Positions 13,049 through 24,965 of a stretch of DNA of 64,000 nt are shown piece after piece. The stretch is from Cryptomeria japonica (taxonomy: Eukaryota > Streptophyta > Pinopsida > Cupressales > Cupressaceae). The stretch is from assembly GCF_030272615.1 (NCBI RefSeq), contig NC_081410.1, forward strand, positions 115,293,140-115,357,139. The letters run 5' to 3'. The notes beneath the pieces were generated by a model. That model did not search any database, was not told the DNA's origin, and saw only the letters and a list, made by a program, of their open reading frames with translations. The translations under genes were made by a program, and so were the position numbers. Numbering within the stretch: the stretch's first letter is position 1; every line of letters starts with the position of its first letter.

Positions 13049-13051
13049 ACA

Positions 13052-13466
13052 TAAGCTCTCTTTGGATGATCCTTGTATTATAAAATAATATTATAATAAT
13101 CAAAATAATATTAATTAATACTAATAGTATATTATAACATTAATACACAAAAAATAATAGAAAATAATAATAATATTACATATTATAACAATAAAATTTT
13201 AATATTATAATATTATATAGTTATATATTGAATTTTTTAGTGTCTTCCACACTACTCCGCGACTGTTACTAACTCATATATATTTGATTTTTAGCTCATA
13301 TATAGACACACACACACATACACATATGTGTGTGTACATATGTAAACATTTACACATATACATAATATACACATACATATGTACACATATACATAATATA
13401 CATGTATACATGTATACACATATATACATATATACATGTACACATATACATAATATACATGTATAC

Positions 13467-13498
<32 letters not shown>

Positions 13499-13756
13499 CT
13501 GTATATATGAATGAATGAGTATGAGATACAAATCAAATATATATGAGCTAGTAGCAGTCATGGAGTAACGTGGAAGACATTAAAAAATTCAATATATAAC
13601 TATATAACTATATAATATTAAATTTTATTGTTATAATATGCATTTTTTTATTTTTTTTTGTGTATTAATATTATAATATACTATTAGTATTAATTAATAA
13701 TATTTTGATTATTATAATATTATTTTATAATACAAGGATCATCCAAAGAGAGCTTA
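13052..13756. mobile_element. fold-back / MITE-like element with ~230-bp inverted arms
   Basis: The left arm (13052-13290) begins taagctctctttggatgatc and the right arm (13531-13756) is its inverse, ending ccaaagagagctta. The arms match over nearly their whole length, including ttgaattttt-a-tgtcttccac. The loop holds CA and ATAC microsatellites. There is no transposase. The outermost bases resemble tips of plant PIF/Harbinger- or hAT-type MITEs, but I could not settle on a target-site duplication, so the superfamily is open. A transcript across it would form a long hairpin. Confidence 0.85.
13305..13495. repeat. CA / ATAC microsatellites in the fold-back loop
   Basis: (CA)n near 13305-13345, ATACATA-type repeats in the middle and (ATAC)n at about 13464-13492. 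The ORFs here are repeat artefacts. Confidence 0.9.
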
Positions 13757-13847
13757 ACATAACACAAAGACACACCAAGCATCATATCACAAGGAACACG
13801 TCACATGCATGCAAACACATAAAATAATCCATTGTGCAACTGAAGCT

Positions 13848-14101
13848 AGTCTAGAATATCATCCACCTCCCCATCTTGTTTAACATCATTTAGAGATGGT
13901 GGACAAGATGCAAGAGGAGCCACATAAAGTATGATGGATGGTACTATCAAAAGTTTCAAACAAGGACCATGCTCTAATGATGAGTCACTATGTTTCTCAC
14001 TAGGAGCTAGGATTAAACTTTTGAAAACCTTGAAGATAGCTCATGATTAATCTCAATAACTTCATACATGTCATCAATATCATTAGTATCCACATTATTA
14101 T
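13848..14101 (-). pseudogene. relict gag-protease element, C-terminal part (bottom layer of the nest)
   Basis: Read on the minus strand, this gives a protein resembling the C-terminal tail of the 37532-40975 ORF: ILAPSEKHSD corresponds to ILAPSQEQCG, LEHGPCLKLL to EHSPCLDLVI, and the end DDILD-stop to NDMLD-stop. The N-terminal continuation is at 43089-43830, on the far side of the Tat element, and the two parts join at the ATTAT target site. There are frame breaks, so it is dead. It shows that a gag-protease element of the same family stood here before the Tat insertion. Confidence 0.8.
14097..14101. repeat. 5-bp target-site duplication ATTAT, left copy
   Basis: ATTAT directly precedes the TG of the 5' LTR and recurs at 43084-43088 directly after the CA of the 3' LTR. 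Five bases is normal for Ty3/gypsy integrases. Confidence 0.93.
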
Positions 14102-15238
14102 TGTATACACATAAAAATGGCTATGAGAGATTAAATAAATATTATATATTTATTTAATAATTATTCTTCTATTAAATAGTTAATTTGAAAAGATTAATTT
14201 ATTTAATTCATTTCATGTCTTTCTATTAATTAATATTTTATTAATTAATTCATCTATTATATTCTCCTAATTAATTAAATATCTAATATTTAATTATCCT
14301 TTTAACCAAGTTAATTAAATATCTAATATTTAATTATCTCCTCCAAACAATTAAAACATCTAATATTTAATAGTTATTCTCCTATCGTATAGTCTCAAAA
14401 TTATTTAACCCCTTTTCCAACTCACCCTCCATCTCCACTTCATCTTCCCTTTGCCAACTCATCAAACATGTGGCTAAGGAAATTAATATTTCTTAAATAT
14501 TAATTCATTATTTATCTTCAAACTTCCAAATTTAATAAAAATTGTGTACATACACATATTTCATAACCATTTCCTATATTCTCTCCAACACCCCCTACAT
14601 CTTATGAAGGACTTGAGTCCACTTGTCCTATCATGCCTGAATTTCCTCTAACCATTCCTAGATTCTCTCAGTCAGCAACCCAATCAAGGTGAGATGAGTG
14701 ACACTTGTCTTCTCCTTCCCCCTTTCTCTTAGCCTTCACCTTTGCTTACAGCCATTCAAATCTGTAGATCTGATCATGACAGTTGATCTGCGTCACATCA
14801 TCTCATCCTCTCAAGGTCTATAAAATCAAGAGCTTCAGTTGAGAGAGAGTTAGTCTTCTAATCAAATTATATGCATCCGTGAGTTTTAATCTTGAAGCAA
14901 AATAGCAATTATCATATAGCATAATCATTTTAACATAATCATGTAATATTTCATATCATATCATAGCATCAGTTAACTACCAGTTATCAGTCCATTCTTC
15001 ATATGCCATCTTGGAAGCCATCAGTGCATTGTCTGAGACCACACCATCTGCAACCAGGAACAGTGGAGTTAGGACACAATGGGACATAAGCCATGAAGGT
15101 AATATTAGTATTTTATTTTATATGTACTTCATGTAGTTTCATTGGTTGAATTTGGATTTCCTGTAGTATTTTCATTTGTATTTTGTGAAACTAACTTATT
15201 GCAAGTAGCATTCTAAGGATGAAATTCAAGTCGACACA
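14102..15238 (+). repeat. 5' LTR of the Tat element
   Basis: 1137 bp, TG...CA bounded. The first 300 bases are AT-rich with repeated taaatatctaatatttaatt phrases; the rest is mixed. The matching 3' LTR is 34125-35147 plus 42969-43083. Confidence 0.95.
14819..14826 (+). promoter_or_regulatory. TATA box of the Tat 5' LTR
   Basis: TATAAAAT about 420 bases before the LTR end, with pyrimidine/AG-rich sequence downstream. The same motif is kept in the 3' LTR near 34859. Confidence 0.6.
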
Positions 15239-15241
15239 TTT

Positions 15242-15259
15242 TGGCGCCCACCGTGGGGC
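15242..15259 (+). other. primer-binding site of the Tat element
   Basis: TGGCGCCCACCGTGGGGC follows the 5' LTR after three T residues. The TGGCGCC start and the position are typical of plant Ty3/gypsy primer sites. I do not assign the tRNA. Confidence 0.8.
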
Positions 15260-15299
15260 ACATGGACCTCGCATATACCTTTAAAAATATCTCAAAAGT

Positions 15300-15635
15300 T
15301 AAATTAACGCATTTATAATGCAGATTCACGCATGTGTGAATTTTGACAACGCTTTTGTTCTACAGGTTAGCGCATTTGCCTTCTAGGTTAGCGCATTTAC
15401 ACTATAGGTTAGCGCATGAGCATTTTAGGTTAGCACTTTTGTTTTAAAGTTTGCGCATTTGCATTACAGGTTCACGCATTTGTGTCCTAGGTTAGCACAT
15501 TTGTCAAAGAAATCACACTTTTGTATCCATAGAGCAGCGCTTTTGCAGTCTAGGTTAGCGCTTTTGACCTGCAAGTTAGCGTTTTTGAACAAAAAGATAG
15601 CGCATGTGTTAGATTAGTGCTTTTGTTTACAAACT
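15300..15635 (+). repeat. leader array of ~20-25 bp 'ggttagcgcatttg' units
   Basis: About 16 imperfect units, each with a core like ttagcgcatttg or ttagcgcttttg separated by variable short spacers. It starts some 60 bases after the primer site. The same units occur inverted at 29484-29805, upstream of the antisense ORF. Confidence 0.85.
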
Positions 15636-17479
15636 GACAAAAATTTCTTGCAGGTCCGAATGTCCAAGAAATCAGATTTTTCAGACTACTAACATGCATG
15701 TGCAGGATGGTGTTTAAGACAAATCTTATGCATTTCCTCATCTAGCTAATTAAAAGTCTTCATTTGGGAAGTAATATATCATATCTTGTTCATCTAGTTT
15801 AACTAAGAGGATGAATTGACAACATACAACTTGCATTTTTAGTATTTTCTCTAAAATAGTTGCACATAGACTTCTAAAAGGGTTAAAATGAACACCATGT
15901 TTGTTGGAGCAACATCTCCAAATAGGATTTAGCCAACAATTGCTTTGAAAAGGTTAAAAAGAACACTTGTATTATGTGTCTCGAAAGTGGTAGGTATATG
16001 CTCTCCCCTTAATTGGGTGACCAAAAAGCCAAACCCACTCCTTTAAGCTTTCTTTACTTTTAAGCAATTAAATCCTTTAGAGGGCCTGCCTTCCCAAGCT
16101 GCCTTGAGGGGGCCAGTGATAGGGGAACGACCTAAAGTGGAAACGGGCTAATATCGAGTCCTTCCAATCTACTATAAATAAATCATGTTTGTGACAAAAG
16201 TCTGAAACAACATGTGCTGATAAGTTCATACCGACACTATGTTTCCCCATAAACCCTATGGAGCGTAACCTCTATAGGCTGGGAACCTTCTGTATTTACA
16301 AAGCTGAAAGTGTCGCATGTATGGCCACATGACTGGAAGCTTTTACTCAAAACCACTTGTACTAGTTGCCAAAATCCTTCTAGTTGTTGGCGCAGGAGGT
16401 CGGACCTCTGAAGCGGCTCACATACATATGGTTCCTAGTAGAGATATAAAGTTTGCCATGCGGAGTTTTCATGGAAATTGGTGTTTGGCTGCCCCAAAGA
16501 AGTGAGTGTCGAGGGTGGAACCAGTGGGGTCAAGCATCTAAATATCCACTTTGAATAGCGTAGCCTCGGGGGAAACCCCACGTGAGATTCAACAACTATT
16601 GTCTCAGCCTGCCATAAGATTTGTAATTGCTTGTGCATTTTGTTTATTAGACACTGTGTCTTCTATGTCTGTAACATGTTCCAAATGGTCAAAAATTGAA
16701 GAAAATTATCATCTACAAGTGAGCAAAAATACAACAAATTACTGAAAAATTTTGATCAAAAAGAGTAATACAAAAAGTTTTCCAACACTTCAAATACTAG
16801 ATCAAAATCAAAGCGTCAAAACATCAATATCAAAATAATTCTTGAAGTAGATTTGTCTCTAAACCATCACGTATTTTCAAACTAGCTCAAACAACTAGGT
16901 CACTAATCCAACAGGATATACTCAAAAGGTTCTATAAACATTAACATTCAACAAGCTATCGATTCAACCATCTTAAAAGTGCAAAAATCAACATCATTGT
17001 CAAGTTTCTCATCAGGATAATCAAATCCTCTATCACGAAGCTTGATCAATCTATACTAGGTTCCTAATCTTGGATATATCTTTCCTATTTTGAACCTAGG
17101 TTATATCAAAACCAAAATCGCACCAACATTGGAATCAAACAAACTTGTGAATTGCCAAATGCTTATATGACTTTTAAGTATCACCTTAAGAAAAGAAAAC
17201 CCAGTTATAAAGCTACTCAGAAAAGGATAAGATTCTTGTATATCAATCGCAAGATCTTATTGAAACATAGGACATTCCTACACCATTTTCATCACTACTT
17301 ACATGGCTACCGTATAGAATTTGACGATGAAATTTTGCAAAGACATGCTTTTCAACAAAGAGACACTTTATCCCAACGAACAAACAATAGTGGTAAGATC
17401 ATCAAAGAATGTCTTCCTAAACCAATAATCACCTATTGACTTTATCCTTTGGAACTTTCAACAACTTTGAGATAATCAC
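15636..17479 (+). other. untranslated leader of the Tat element
   Basis: Non-coding as far as I can see. The ORFs at 15550-15741, 16317-16745 and 17152-17439 show no domain. Long leaders before gag are known in the Tat lineage. Splicing, as reported for Ogre elements, cannot be judged from sequence alone. Confidence 0.55.
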
Positions 17480-19300
17480 ATGCCAGTTTGGACTAGAGCC
17501 CAATACGATCAACTTAGAAAACAACAACAAATGGAGGAAGAAGATAATCCTGTATTCCACACTTTTGGATTTACCGTTGTTGACGAAGAAGCGGTCAATA
17601 GCACCATTAGAGACCTTGAACAAGATTTCAAATTTGATAGGCTAATGGAATAATTGTTGGCAAAACAAAAAAAAAATATCTCTTGATGTTGGCAAAATCT
17701 GGAGCTAAGCTACCACAAGACTTTAACATAGAAATATTGAAACAAGATGCGGAGACAAGTAATGCTCAAAACACAGATGAGCAAAATAACAAGGATGTGA
17801 ACAAAGAAAGTAACGAAGAAACAAGGAAAGAAAGGGATGATAAAAGAAAAGAGTGTAGTGACAAGAGGACTCACGAAGAAACAAGGAGAAACTATGTAGA
17901 TAATCCATTATCAAACCTTACTCAACAAATACAAACTCTACAACAACAGATAAAAGAAATGCAAAATGGGACAAGCTCCAAGAAATATTCATTAGAAGAT
18001 ATATGCCCATATCCTTTTGATAAAAATCTGAATATGATACCATTTCCGCAACATTGCGAGATTCCTAAATATGACAAATACAATGGAAATCTGATCCTCA
18101 AGATCACATTAGGGAGTTTTGTACTATGAGCATGGAATTTGCTCATGATGAAACTTACCTTATGCGTCTTTTTCCTAGGAGTTTAAATGGACAATCAATG
18201 GAGTGGTTTTCAAGATTACCATCTGGAATCAAATCCTTTGAAGAACTGGTGAATAGGTTTATTTCACAATATTCCTACAATATAAGGATGAAATAACAAT
18301 GTTGGATCTCTGCAATGTTAAACAAAAGAATGGTGAATCGTTTATGATTTTCTTACAACGATGGAAATGCATGTTTAATAGGTATCCCTGAGATGTACCT
18401 GATCAAGAAAAAATGGACATATTCATTGATAATCTTATCACTGAAATGAGTTATCTACTAAGGATGCAATGCCCTCCCTCTTTTGCCAAAATGATCAAGA
18501 ATGGTCTGAAAATAGAGAACGCAATGATAAAGAAAGGAGAGCTAAAACTTTACAATACTTCATACAATAACAACAACAACAATGACAAACCCAAGTTCTG
18601 GTCAAAGAATAGGAATGCCAACAATGAAGCGAATGACGATAATAGTACTACAAAACAACAACAACCAATTTTTAATCTATCAAGCCAAATCCCAAGCAAT
18701 AACAATCCAGAAAACAATAAAGCCAAGTCCTTTTTCTCCAATCCGCGGAGGAAATTCACAAACATTGGAGAATCTTTGGAATCAGCTCTAAAAAAATTTG
18801 CTTGCTAACAAATTGAGTGTTTTACCAGAAGCAAGAAGTTATGAACCACCAGTCACGCCCAATTGGTGGAATGCCAATCATTTTTGCAATTATCATCAGA
18901 ATAAAGCACACCTAACAAATGATTGTCAGCGATTGAAACACCTTATGCAAGATCTAATTGATAATGGAACCATCATAGTGGATAGCCATAAGGCAAATGA
19001 ATCACTCTTGGCTTTCAAAACTCCACTTCCAAATTATGACAAAGGTGATACGTCCCAATTAAAAGATGACAAAGGAAAAGCCAAATTCAATTACACTTAT
19101 ACATACGATGATGTGGTAAATGTGATCATTGTTAATGAAAATCCATCTTCAGAATCAATCAATGTTATCACGAGAAGCAAAGCAAAGGTTACCTTTCCAG
19201 GTATAGCAAAAGACTCAACATCCACATCACAACAATACAATTTAGTAGAGCAATTCAAAGAATACCCGCTCAAATATCAATTCTGGAACTTCTCAAGGTT
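17480..19300 (+). pseudogene. Tat element gag (capsid/nucleocapsid), disrupted
   Basis: Structural Gag protein that would form the cytoplasmic particle. A plausible start is the ATG at 17480 (MPVWTRAQYDQLR). A stop and frame changes follow near 17650 and 18100. The retrotransposon gag domain is visible at about 18050-18420 (FPRSLNGQSMEWFSRLPSG), with a stop at about 18388 in the next segment. The nucleocapsid motif at about 18881 reads CNYHQNKAHLTNDC, that is C-x2-H-x4-H-x4-C, the variant zinc knuckle I associate with Tat-lineage Gag. Between these lies a Gln/Asn/Glu-rich coiled-coil-like stretch (17750-17960). Frameshifts and stops mean no intact Gag is made. Confidence 0.8.
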
Positions 19301-19861
19301 TCACCTATGCATAAGGAAATTTTGGAGAAAGCTTTAGTGGAAACAATAGTTTCAAAAGATTTGGATGTAGATCAGTTCCAAAACATGGTAGGACACCTTA
19401 TAGCTCCTCATTACTTATCATTTTCTGAAAATGATGACGCATCCTTACAACATCCTCACAATGCTCCCTTACATGTTGAAGTCTCCATAAATAAAACTCG
19501 TGTCAAACGTGTGCTTATAGATGGAGGAGTTGGCTTAAACATTTGTGCATTAAGTTTGATAAAAGCTTTGGGATATTCAGAGAATGCAGTAGACCCGAAA
19601 AAGAAAATAACCATCAAAGCTTATGATGAAGCATAGCATTCTTCTAAAGGAACTGTTGTGCTACCAATAAGGATAGGACTTGTGGAAAGGGATACATTGT
19701 GTCAAGTTTTAGATTTGAACCTCTCTTACAACATTCTTCTAGGAAGACCATGGATTCACAAGATGCAAGCAATTCCTTCTACATATCATCAATGTGTAAA
19801 ATTTCCTCATGAAGGAAAATAGATCACTATAATTGCAGGTTCCAGTCAATATTGCAATAAT
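19300..19861 (+). pseudogene. Tat element aspartic protease, disrupted
   Basis: Retroviral-type aspartic protease that would cut the polyprotein. The active-site strand reads VLIDGGVGLNI at about 19512, where D-G-G stands in place of the usual D-T/S-G. The later ILLGRPWIH motif is at about 19735. Stops at 19634 (TAG) and 19820 (TAG) break the frame. It follows gag after a frame change near 19280. Confidence 0.8.
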
Positions 19862-20752
19862 TTGAAACCCGCACAAGATACAAGAGTTCCACATAACAGG
19901 GAATCAGTATATCCTACCAAAGAAATTCAAGCAAAGTTATGGAAAACTTTTGAAGAAAAACTCAAGTTAAATGATGAAAGAATGGGAAAATATTCTTTGC
20001 AAAATTTTCCATTTTCCCCTAAGTCATATGGTAAGCCTACAGATATTCAATCAAAGTCATTAGAAAGATCAAAACATATGTTTAAAGGAACATTTGTTAG
20101 TGCTAGAACTCTTGAAGAAGGAAATGAAGACAAAGACATTCTTGGTTGGTTATACAAGGATGAAAATAAAACTATAGCAACAACAGCAGAAGTCAATATT
20201 CCCATAAAACAATATGGCAAAGGATATGAAATCATGCAAAAGATGGGATATGAAGGAAAATGACCAATTGGTAAGCAACATCAAGGTATTTTAGAACCTA
20301 TTTGTCCGCACTCACAATCCACGGAAGATAAATCTGGGCTGGGATATCTAAAGTCTAATAAAAAACAACACAATCATCAACAACAAAAATGGAGAAAGAA
20401 ATCAATTTCTAGAGAAGAAAATTGGCAAGAAAAGCTACATCAAGCGGCCGAAATAGTAACCAATAAATAAAAAGAGCAAGAAGAACATGAAAATAAATAA
20501 GAGGAAATTACCATCAAAGGTGAAGAAAAATCTTGTCAAACAAAGGCAAAATCTGAACAAGATATTCTAGAAGCAGTAAAAATAGAGATGACAGAAATCA
20601 GAGAACTTTTTGCACCATACAACATTCCAGTATGGTATAGTGGAGTAATCTTAGATCAAGATTCAGAGACAGATTCCAATGAATATGAATGGGGTCCAGA
20701 TGCCTTATCCACTACATCAAGTAAATAACACAATGAAGATCAAGCAGCTATC
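19862..20752 (+). pseudogene. protease-RT linker of the Tat polyprotein, disrupted
   Basis: Lys/Glu-rich frame with no catalytic domain. A GYEIMQKMGYEGK phrase near 20223 resembles a G-patch start (GxxxMxKMGW), a short motif known between protease and RT in several plant Ty3/gypsy elements. Stops at 20261, 20467 and 20726 interrupt it. Confidence 0.6.
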
Positions 20753-22516
20753 ATGAAAGAAGACTTGTCTATTGCAGAACAAAAGATGAAGTTGGAAAGA
20801 AGACAAGAGAAACTCGGAATTCAGAGAAAAGAGGCGTATGCAAAAAGAAAAGGGAATGACAAAAATAGAGAAGCAATGCCACAAGAAGCACAAACAAAGA
20901 TCAGACATGGAAGAACCATAGAAGAATTAAGAGATAATCAAGTTGGATTGACTATTAGTCCGGGAGAAGTTGAATTTGAAAGAAGACAAAATCTAGCAAA
21001 TGAATCTTCTTTATCACATACACAAGTATGTCAACTCCAAAATGCAAATGAGGTCAATCAAGAAGGAATTTGCAGTGTTCAAGATGTGCGTGTAGACATA
21101 ATCCATTCATTTAAGGGACAAATGTCAGTTGAAGAACCACTTGAGTGTGAACTACACAATGCTAATATTAATTTTGTTAAGACTAATTCAGAGATGCTTG
21201 GGAAAGACAAATCACAAAAACATTTAATCTATGACAGTACCTATTCTATGCCAAATTATGATCATTATGTCATGAACGTTGAAACACCTAATGATGACAA
21301 TGATTATGATTTACCCCTTCTGCATCCTGAACTAATTGATTGGGATAATTTAGACAACCCCGAACTGAATGTCTTTTCCAATGATCATGACTTAGTTGTG
21401 TACCTTAACGTTGTTGAACCCATCCCACCTAAGATATCTTCCATTGCAGAATCAAGTGATGTTTCTCATAGTCAGGAGAATGCCAAACTTTTCAGTCGCA
21501 AAAGTGAAATAAAACAAGGAAAGAGACCTATTGTCGAAAACCATTTCATGGCAACATTAGATCAATCAAAAGAGAAAACAAAGGACGTATTTGATGGTGA
21601 AAACCTCCTTGAGGCACCAGAAGATAGAAAGTTTGACATTCTTCTTGCATATTTTAAAGAGAGATTGACTATCCTGATAGAACCAACAGAAGCAGTAAAC
21701 ATCGGTACATCAAAGGATCCTAAAATACTTCATTTTACTGCCTCATTGTCAGAAAAAGAGAGGAAAGAATACATGGAATTCTTTACGCAAAGACAAATAA
21801 ATTTTGCTTGGTCTTATGCAGATATGCCAGGACTTAATCCTAATCTTATCATGCATCATCTTAATGTGGATTTAAAAGCAAAACCCGTTAAGCAGAAACT
21901 AAGAAAGATGCATCCGTACTTTGCTCTTCTTGTAAAAATCGAGCTGAAGAAACTATTAGAAGTGGGTTTCATAAGACTAGTTGCTTATCCAAAATGGGTT
22001 TCAAGTATTGTACCAGTATCAAAGCCAGATAAGAGAACAAGAGTCTGTACAAATTTCAGAGATTTGAATAAAGCATGTCCAAAAGATGATTTCCCACTAC
22101 CAAACATTGATATAATAGTGGACTTATCAGCAGGACACGAGATGTTTTCATTAATGGATGGCTTCTCAGGATATAATCAAATAAGAATTGCACCTGAAGA
22201 TCAAGAGAAGACAACTTTCACCTATGCATGGGGAACATATTGTTGGAATGTTATGCCATTTGGGCTTAAGAATGCAGGAACAACTTATCAAAGGGCTATG
22301 ACGACAATTTTCCATGATATGATGCATACATTTATGGAAGATTATGTCGATGACATACTTGCAAAATCTCACACAAGAAAAGAACATTTGAACATTTTAA
22401 GCAAGATTTTTGATAGGCTGGAAAGATATCAATTGAGATTAAATCCAAAGAAATGTGTGTTTGGGGGTAATCTCTGGAAAGCTCCTTGGGTACATTATAT
22501 TAGCTCGTGGCATTGA
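20753..22516 (+). pseudogene. Tat element reverse transcriptase
   Basis: A 587-codon open frame. The first 380 residues are an acidic linker; the RT core starts near residue 390. It shows PKWVSSIVPVSKPD, FRDLNKACPKDDFPLP, SLMDGFSGYNQI (first catalytic Asp), PFGLKNAGTTYQRAM and YVDD (22343-22354, the metal-binding pair). All three catalytic aspartates are present. The frame is lost just after KKCVFG, where five G residues (22463-22469 area) shift into the frame of the downstream RNase H ORF; this looks like a one-base insertion. Confidence 0.9.
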
Positions 22517-23190
22517 AGTAGATCTTGAAAAAGTCAAAGCTATCATGGAGATGGAGTCACCTAAAAACATAAGTCAATTGCGATCTTTACAAGGAAGATT
22601 GCAATCAATTAGGAGATTTGTTTCTCAGTTGGCTGATAGATGCCTTCCATTTACCCATCTTCTACATAAAAATGTTCCATTCAAATGGGATCTAAAATGT
22701 GAAGAAGCTTTGTTGCAAATGAAAGAATATCTTATGAGTCCTCCAGTACTGATATCACCAACCAAAGGGAAACCATTGTTACTCTATGTCTCCACAACAA
22801 GTGTATCATTAGGCGCTCTCCTAGCTCAACATGATGATGAAGGAAAAGAAAGAGCAGTTTATTATATCAACATAACACTTGTTGGCTATGAATTAAATTA
22901 TTCCTCAATCGAAAAGATATGTCTAGCAGTTGTATCTGCAACTCAAAAGCTGCGACATTATATGTTGATTCATTCCATAAAACTAATAGCAAAGATAGAT
23001 CCTCTCAAATATCTGTTGAGCAAGTCAACATTGACAAGGAGACTAGCCAAATGGGTTATGGTATTGAGTGAATTTGACATAGAATATGTTGACCAGAAAG
23101 CTATCAAGGGACAAGTCATCGCTGATCAATTGGCTGATGCACCTTTACAAAATGGCATGCCTTTGCACATTGAATTTCCTGATGCAGATA
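22455..23190 (+). pseudogene. Tat element RT connection and first RNase H
   Basis: Continues the RT in another frame. It shows LGYIILARGIEVD, then SQLRSLQGRLQSIRRF, then the Ty3-type RNase H with KPLLLYVSTTSVSLGALL, NYSSIEKICLAVV and FDIEYV. In active Ty3-type RNase H the first motif normally has Asp in YVDAS-like position; here it is YVSTT, so this first domain appears to have lost its first acidic residue, as is reported for degenerate tether-like domains. Confidence 0.8.
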
Positions 23191-23199
23191 TCTTGATAG

Positions 23200-23610
23200 T
23201 AAGTACAAACTTTTGGGAATTGTACTTTGATGGTTCTTATACCCAATATGGATCAGGCGCAGGAATCTTTTTCATCACACCTCAAGGACACACAATTCCG
23301 AAATCATATAGACTGCGATTTCCATGCACCAATAATACTGCAGAGTATGAAGCATTGGCTATAGGACTCAAAATGGCCATTGAGTGGAACGCCAAGGAAC
23401 TCCATGTCTATGGTGATTCACAACTTATCATTAATCAAATAAATGATGAATATCAAGCAAAGGATGATAAGCTTATGCCATACAAATAGCTAGTGGAGGA
23501 ATTTAAAGAACACTTTAAAGAAATCATATTCACCAAGATTCCCAGAAATGAGAATAAAGCAGCAAATGCAAAGGCTACAATAGCATCTATCTTGCAAAAT
23601 AAGGAGAATT
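23200..23610 (+). pseudogene. second, archaeal-type RNase H (aRNH) of the Tat element
   Basis: WELYFDGSYTQYGSGAG (Asp near 23229), NNTAEYEALAIGL (Glu) and HVYGDSQLIINQ (Asp) are the hallmark residues of an active RNase H. A TAG near 23487 cuts the frame before KIPRNENKAANAKA, where the last motif usually has Asp (here Asn/Ala variants). A second RNase H between the first RNase H and integrase defines the Tat lineage. Confidence 0.88.
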
Positions 23611-23639
23611 AGCAACATTATGAATTTCTCGTGGAATAT

Positions 23640-24965
23640 ATCTTAACCCCTACCATCCAATCCCAACATACCTATCGAATTTGCCATATATCAGGAACTA
23701 GTCAATCCTTATACGGTCAAACCTACCAATATTTGAAAGATCGTATCCTTCCTCTTGAATTATCTCGTAATCAATGAAGAAACTTTATCGATCAGTCCTC
23801 TCTCTATACTATTATTGTTGATATCCTATATAGGCATGGTCTAGATGGTACATTGTTGAGATGTCTTGAAAAAGATGAATCTGAGAGAGTTCTTAATGAC
23901 ATTCATGCAGGTATTTGTGGTACACACTCAAGTGGTTTAACATTGGCTAAGAAACTTATTAGTATGGGTTACTTTTGGCCTACTATGGAAAGAGATTCAT
24001 TCACCTATGCTAGAAAATGTAAACAATGTTAGATCCATGGAAATCTAATTCATGCACCAGCACAAGAGTTATATCCTATGACAGGATCATGGCCCTTTTC
24101 ATAGTGGGGCCTTGATTTGGTAGGAAAGATCAATCCCTCATCTTCTAATGGACATAAGTTCATTCTAATTGCTACTAAATATTTTACTAAGTGAATTGAA
24201 ACAATGCCTTTAACAACAGTGACAGGAAAACAAATATCATCATTCATTTTGAATTATATAATCTGTCGCTATGGAGTTCCTATGACCATTATCACTGATA
24301 ATGGAAGAACATTCAAAAATCAAGATGTGAAAGAGCTATGTGAACAATTTCATACCCAACATAGGTTCTCTACTCCATATTATTCACAAGGTAATGGTCA
24401 AACTGAGACATCAAACAAAACTATCTTGAAAATCTTGAAGAAAACAGTCAATGAAGCTGGAAAAGACTAGCACATTCAGCTAAATCCTGCTCTTTGGGCA
24501 TACCAAACTAGCGTCTGCACTCCAACAGGGGCAACTCCATATTGTTTGGCCTATGGATTAGAAGCCATATTACCTATAGAAGTAGAGATACCTTCTCTAC
24601 GAGTATCCTTGCACGGTCTTGTACCAGAAGAAGAACAACGAATCTCTCGACTCTAGGAACTAGAACTGATTTAGGAACGTCGCCAAAATGCAACAGAACA
24701 TTTGAAAGTATACCAACAAAGAATGGCAAGAAGCTATAACCACAGAGTCAAACCACGTATTTTCCAGATTGGAGATATCGTTCTAAGGGAGAATCCAAGA
24801 AATCAGCAAGACCGAGAAAAGAAGGGAAAATTTGAACCAAATTGGCTAGGACCTTTTGTCATAGTAGCAACATATGGATCAAGAGCATACAAGTTATCTA
24901 CCCCTGAAGGTGATTGGTTTGATGAACCTATCAATTCTATCCATCTCAAGAAATTCTATGCTTGA
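23640..24965 (+). pseudogene. Tat element integrase, disrupted
   Basis: Inserts the cDNA into the genome. The zinc-binding part shows HAGICGTHSSG and ARKCKQC near 24010. The core shows WGLDLVG (Asp), IITDNGRTF (Asp) and GQTETSNK (Glu), so the D,D,E triad is kept. The C-terminal part shows FQIGDIVLRENPRNQQ and KFEPNWLGPF and ends IHLKKFYA-stop at 24965. At least seven stops (mostly TAG, for example near 24030, 24102, 24468, 24655) disrupt it. No chromodomain follows, as expected for Tat. Confidence 0.88.

Noticed and set aside
12780-13561. ORFs of 60-107 codons on both strands
   Set aside because: They are translations of TG/CA and ATAC microsatellites (runs of Tyr-Ile-His-Thr or Met-Tyr-Val-Cys).
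15302-15630. CRISPR-like array in the Tat leader
   Set aside because: Units are imperfect, spacers are short and variable, and the setting is a plant retrotransposon.
16317-16745. Small ORFs in the Tat leader
   Set aside because: No domain, and they overlap each other on both strands in a non-coding leader.
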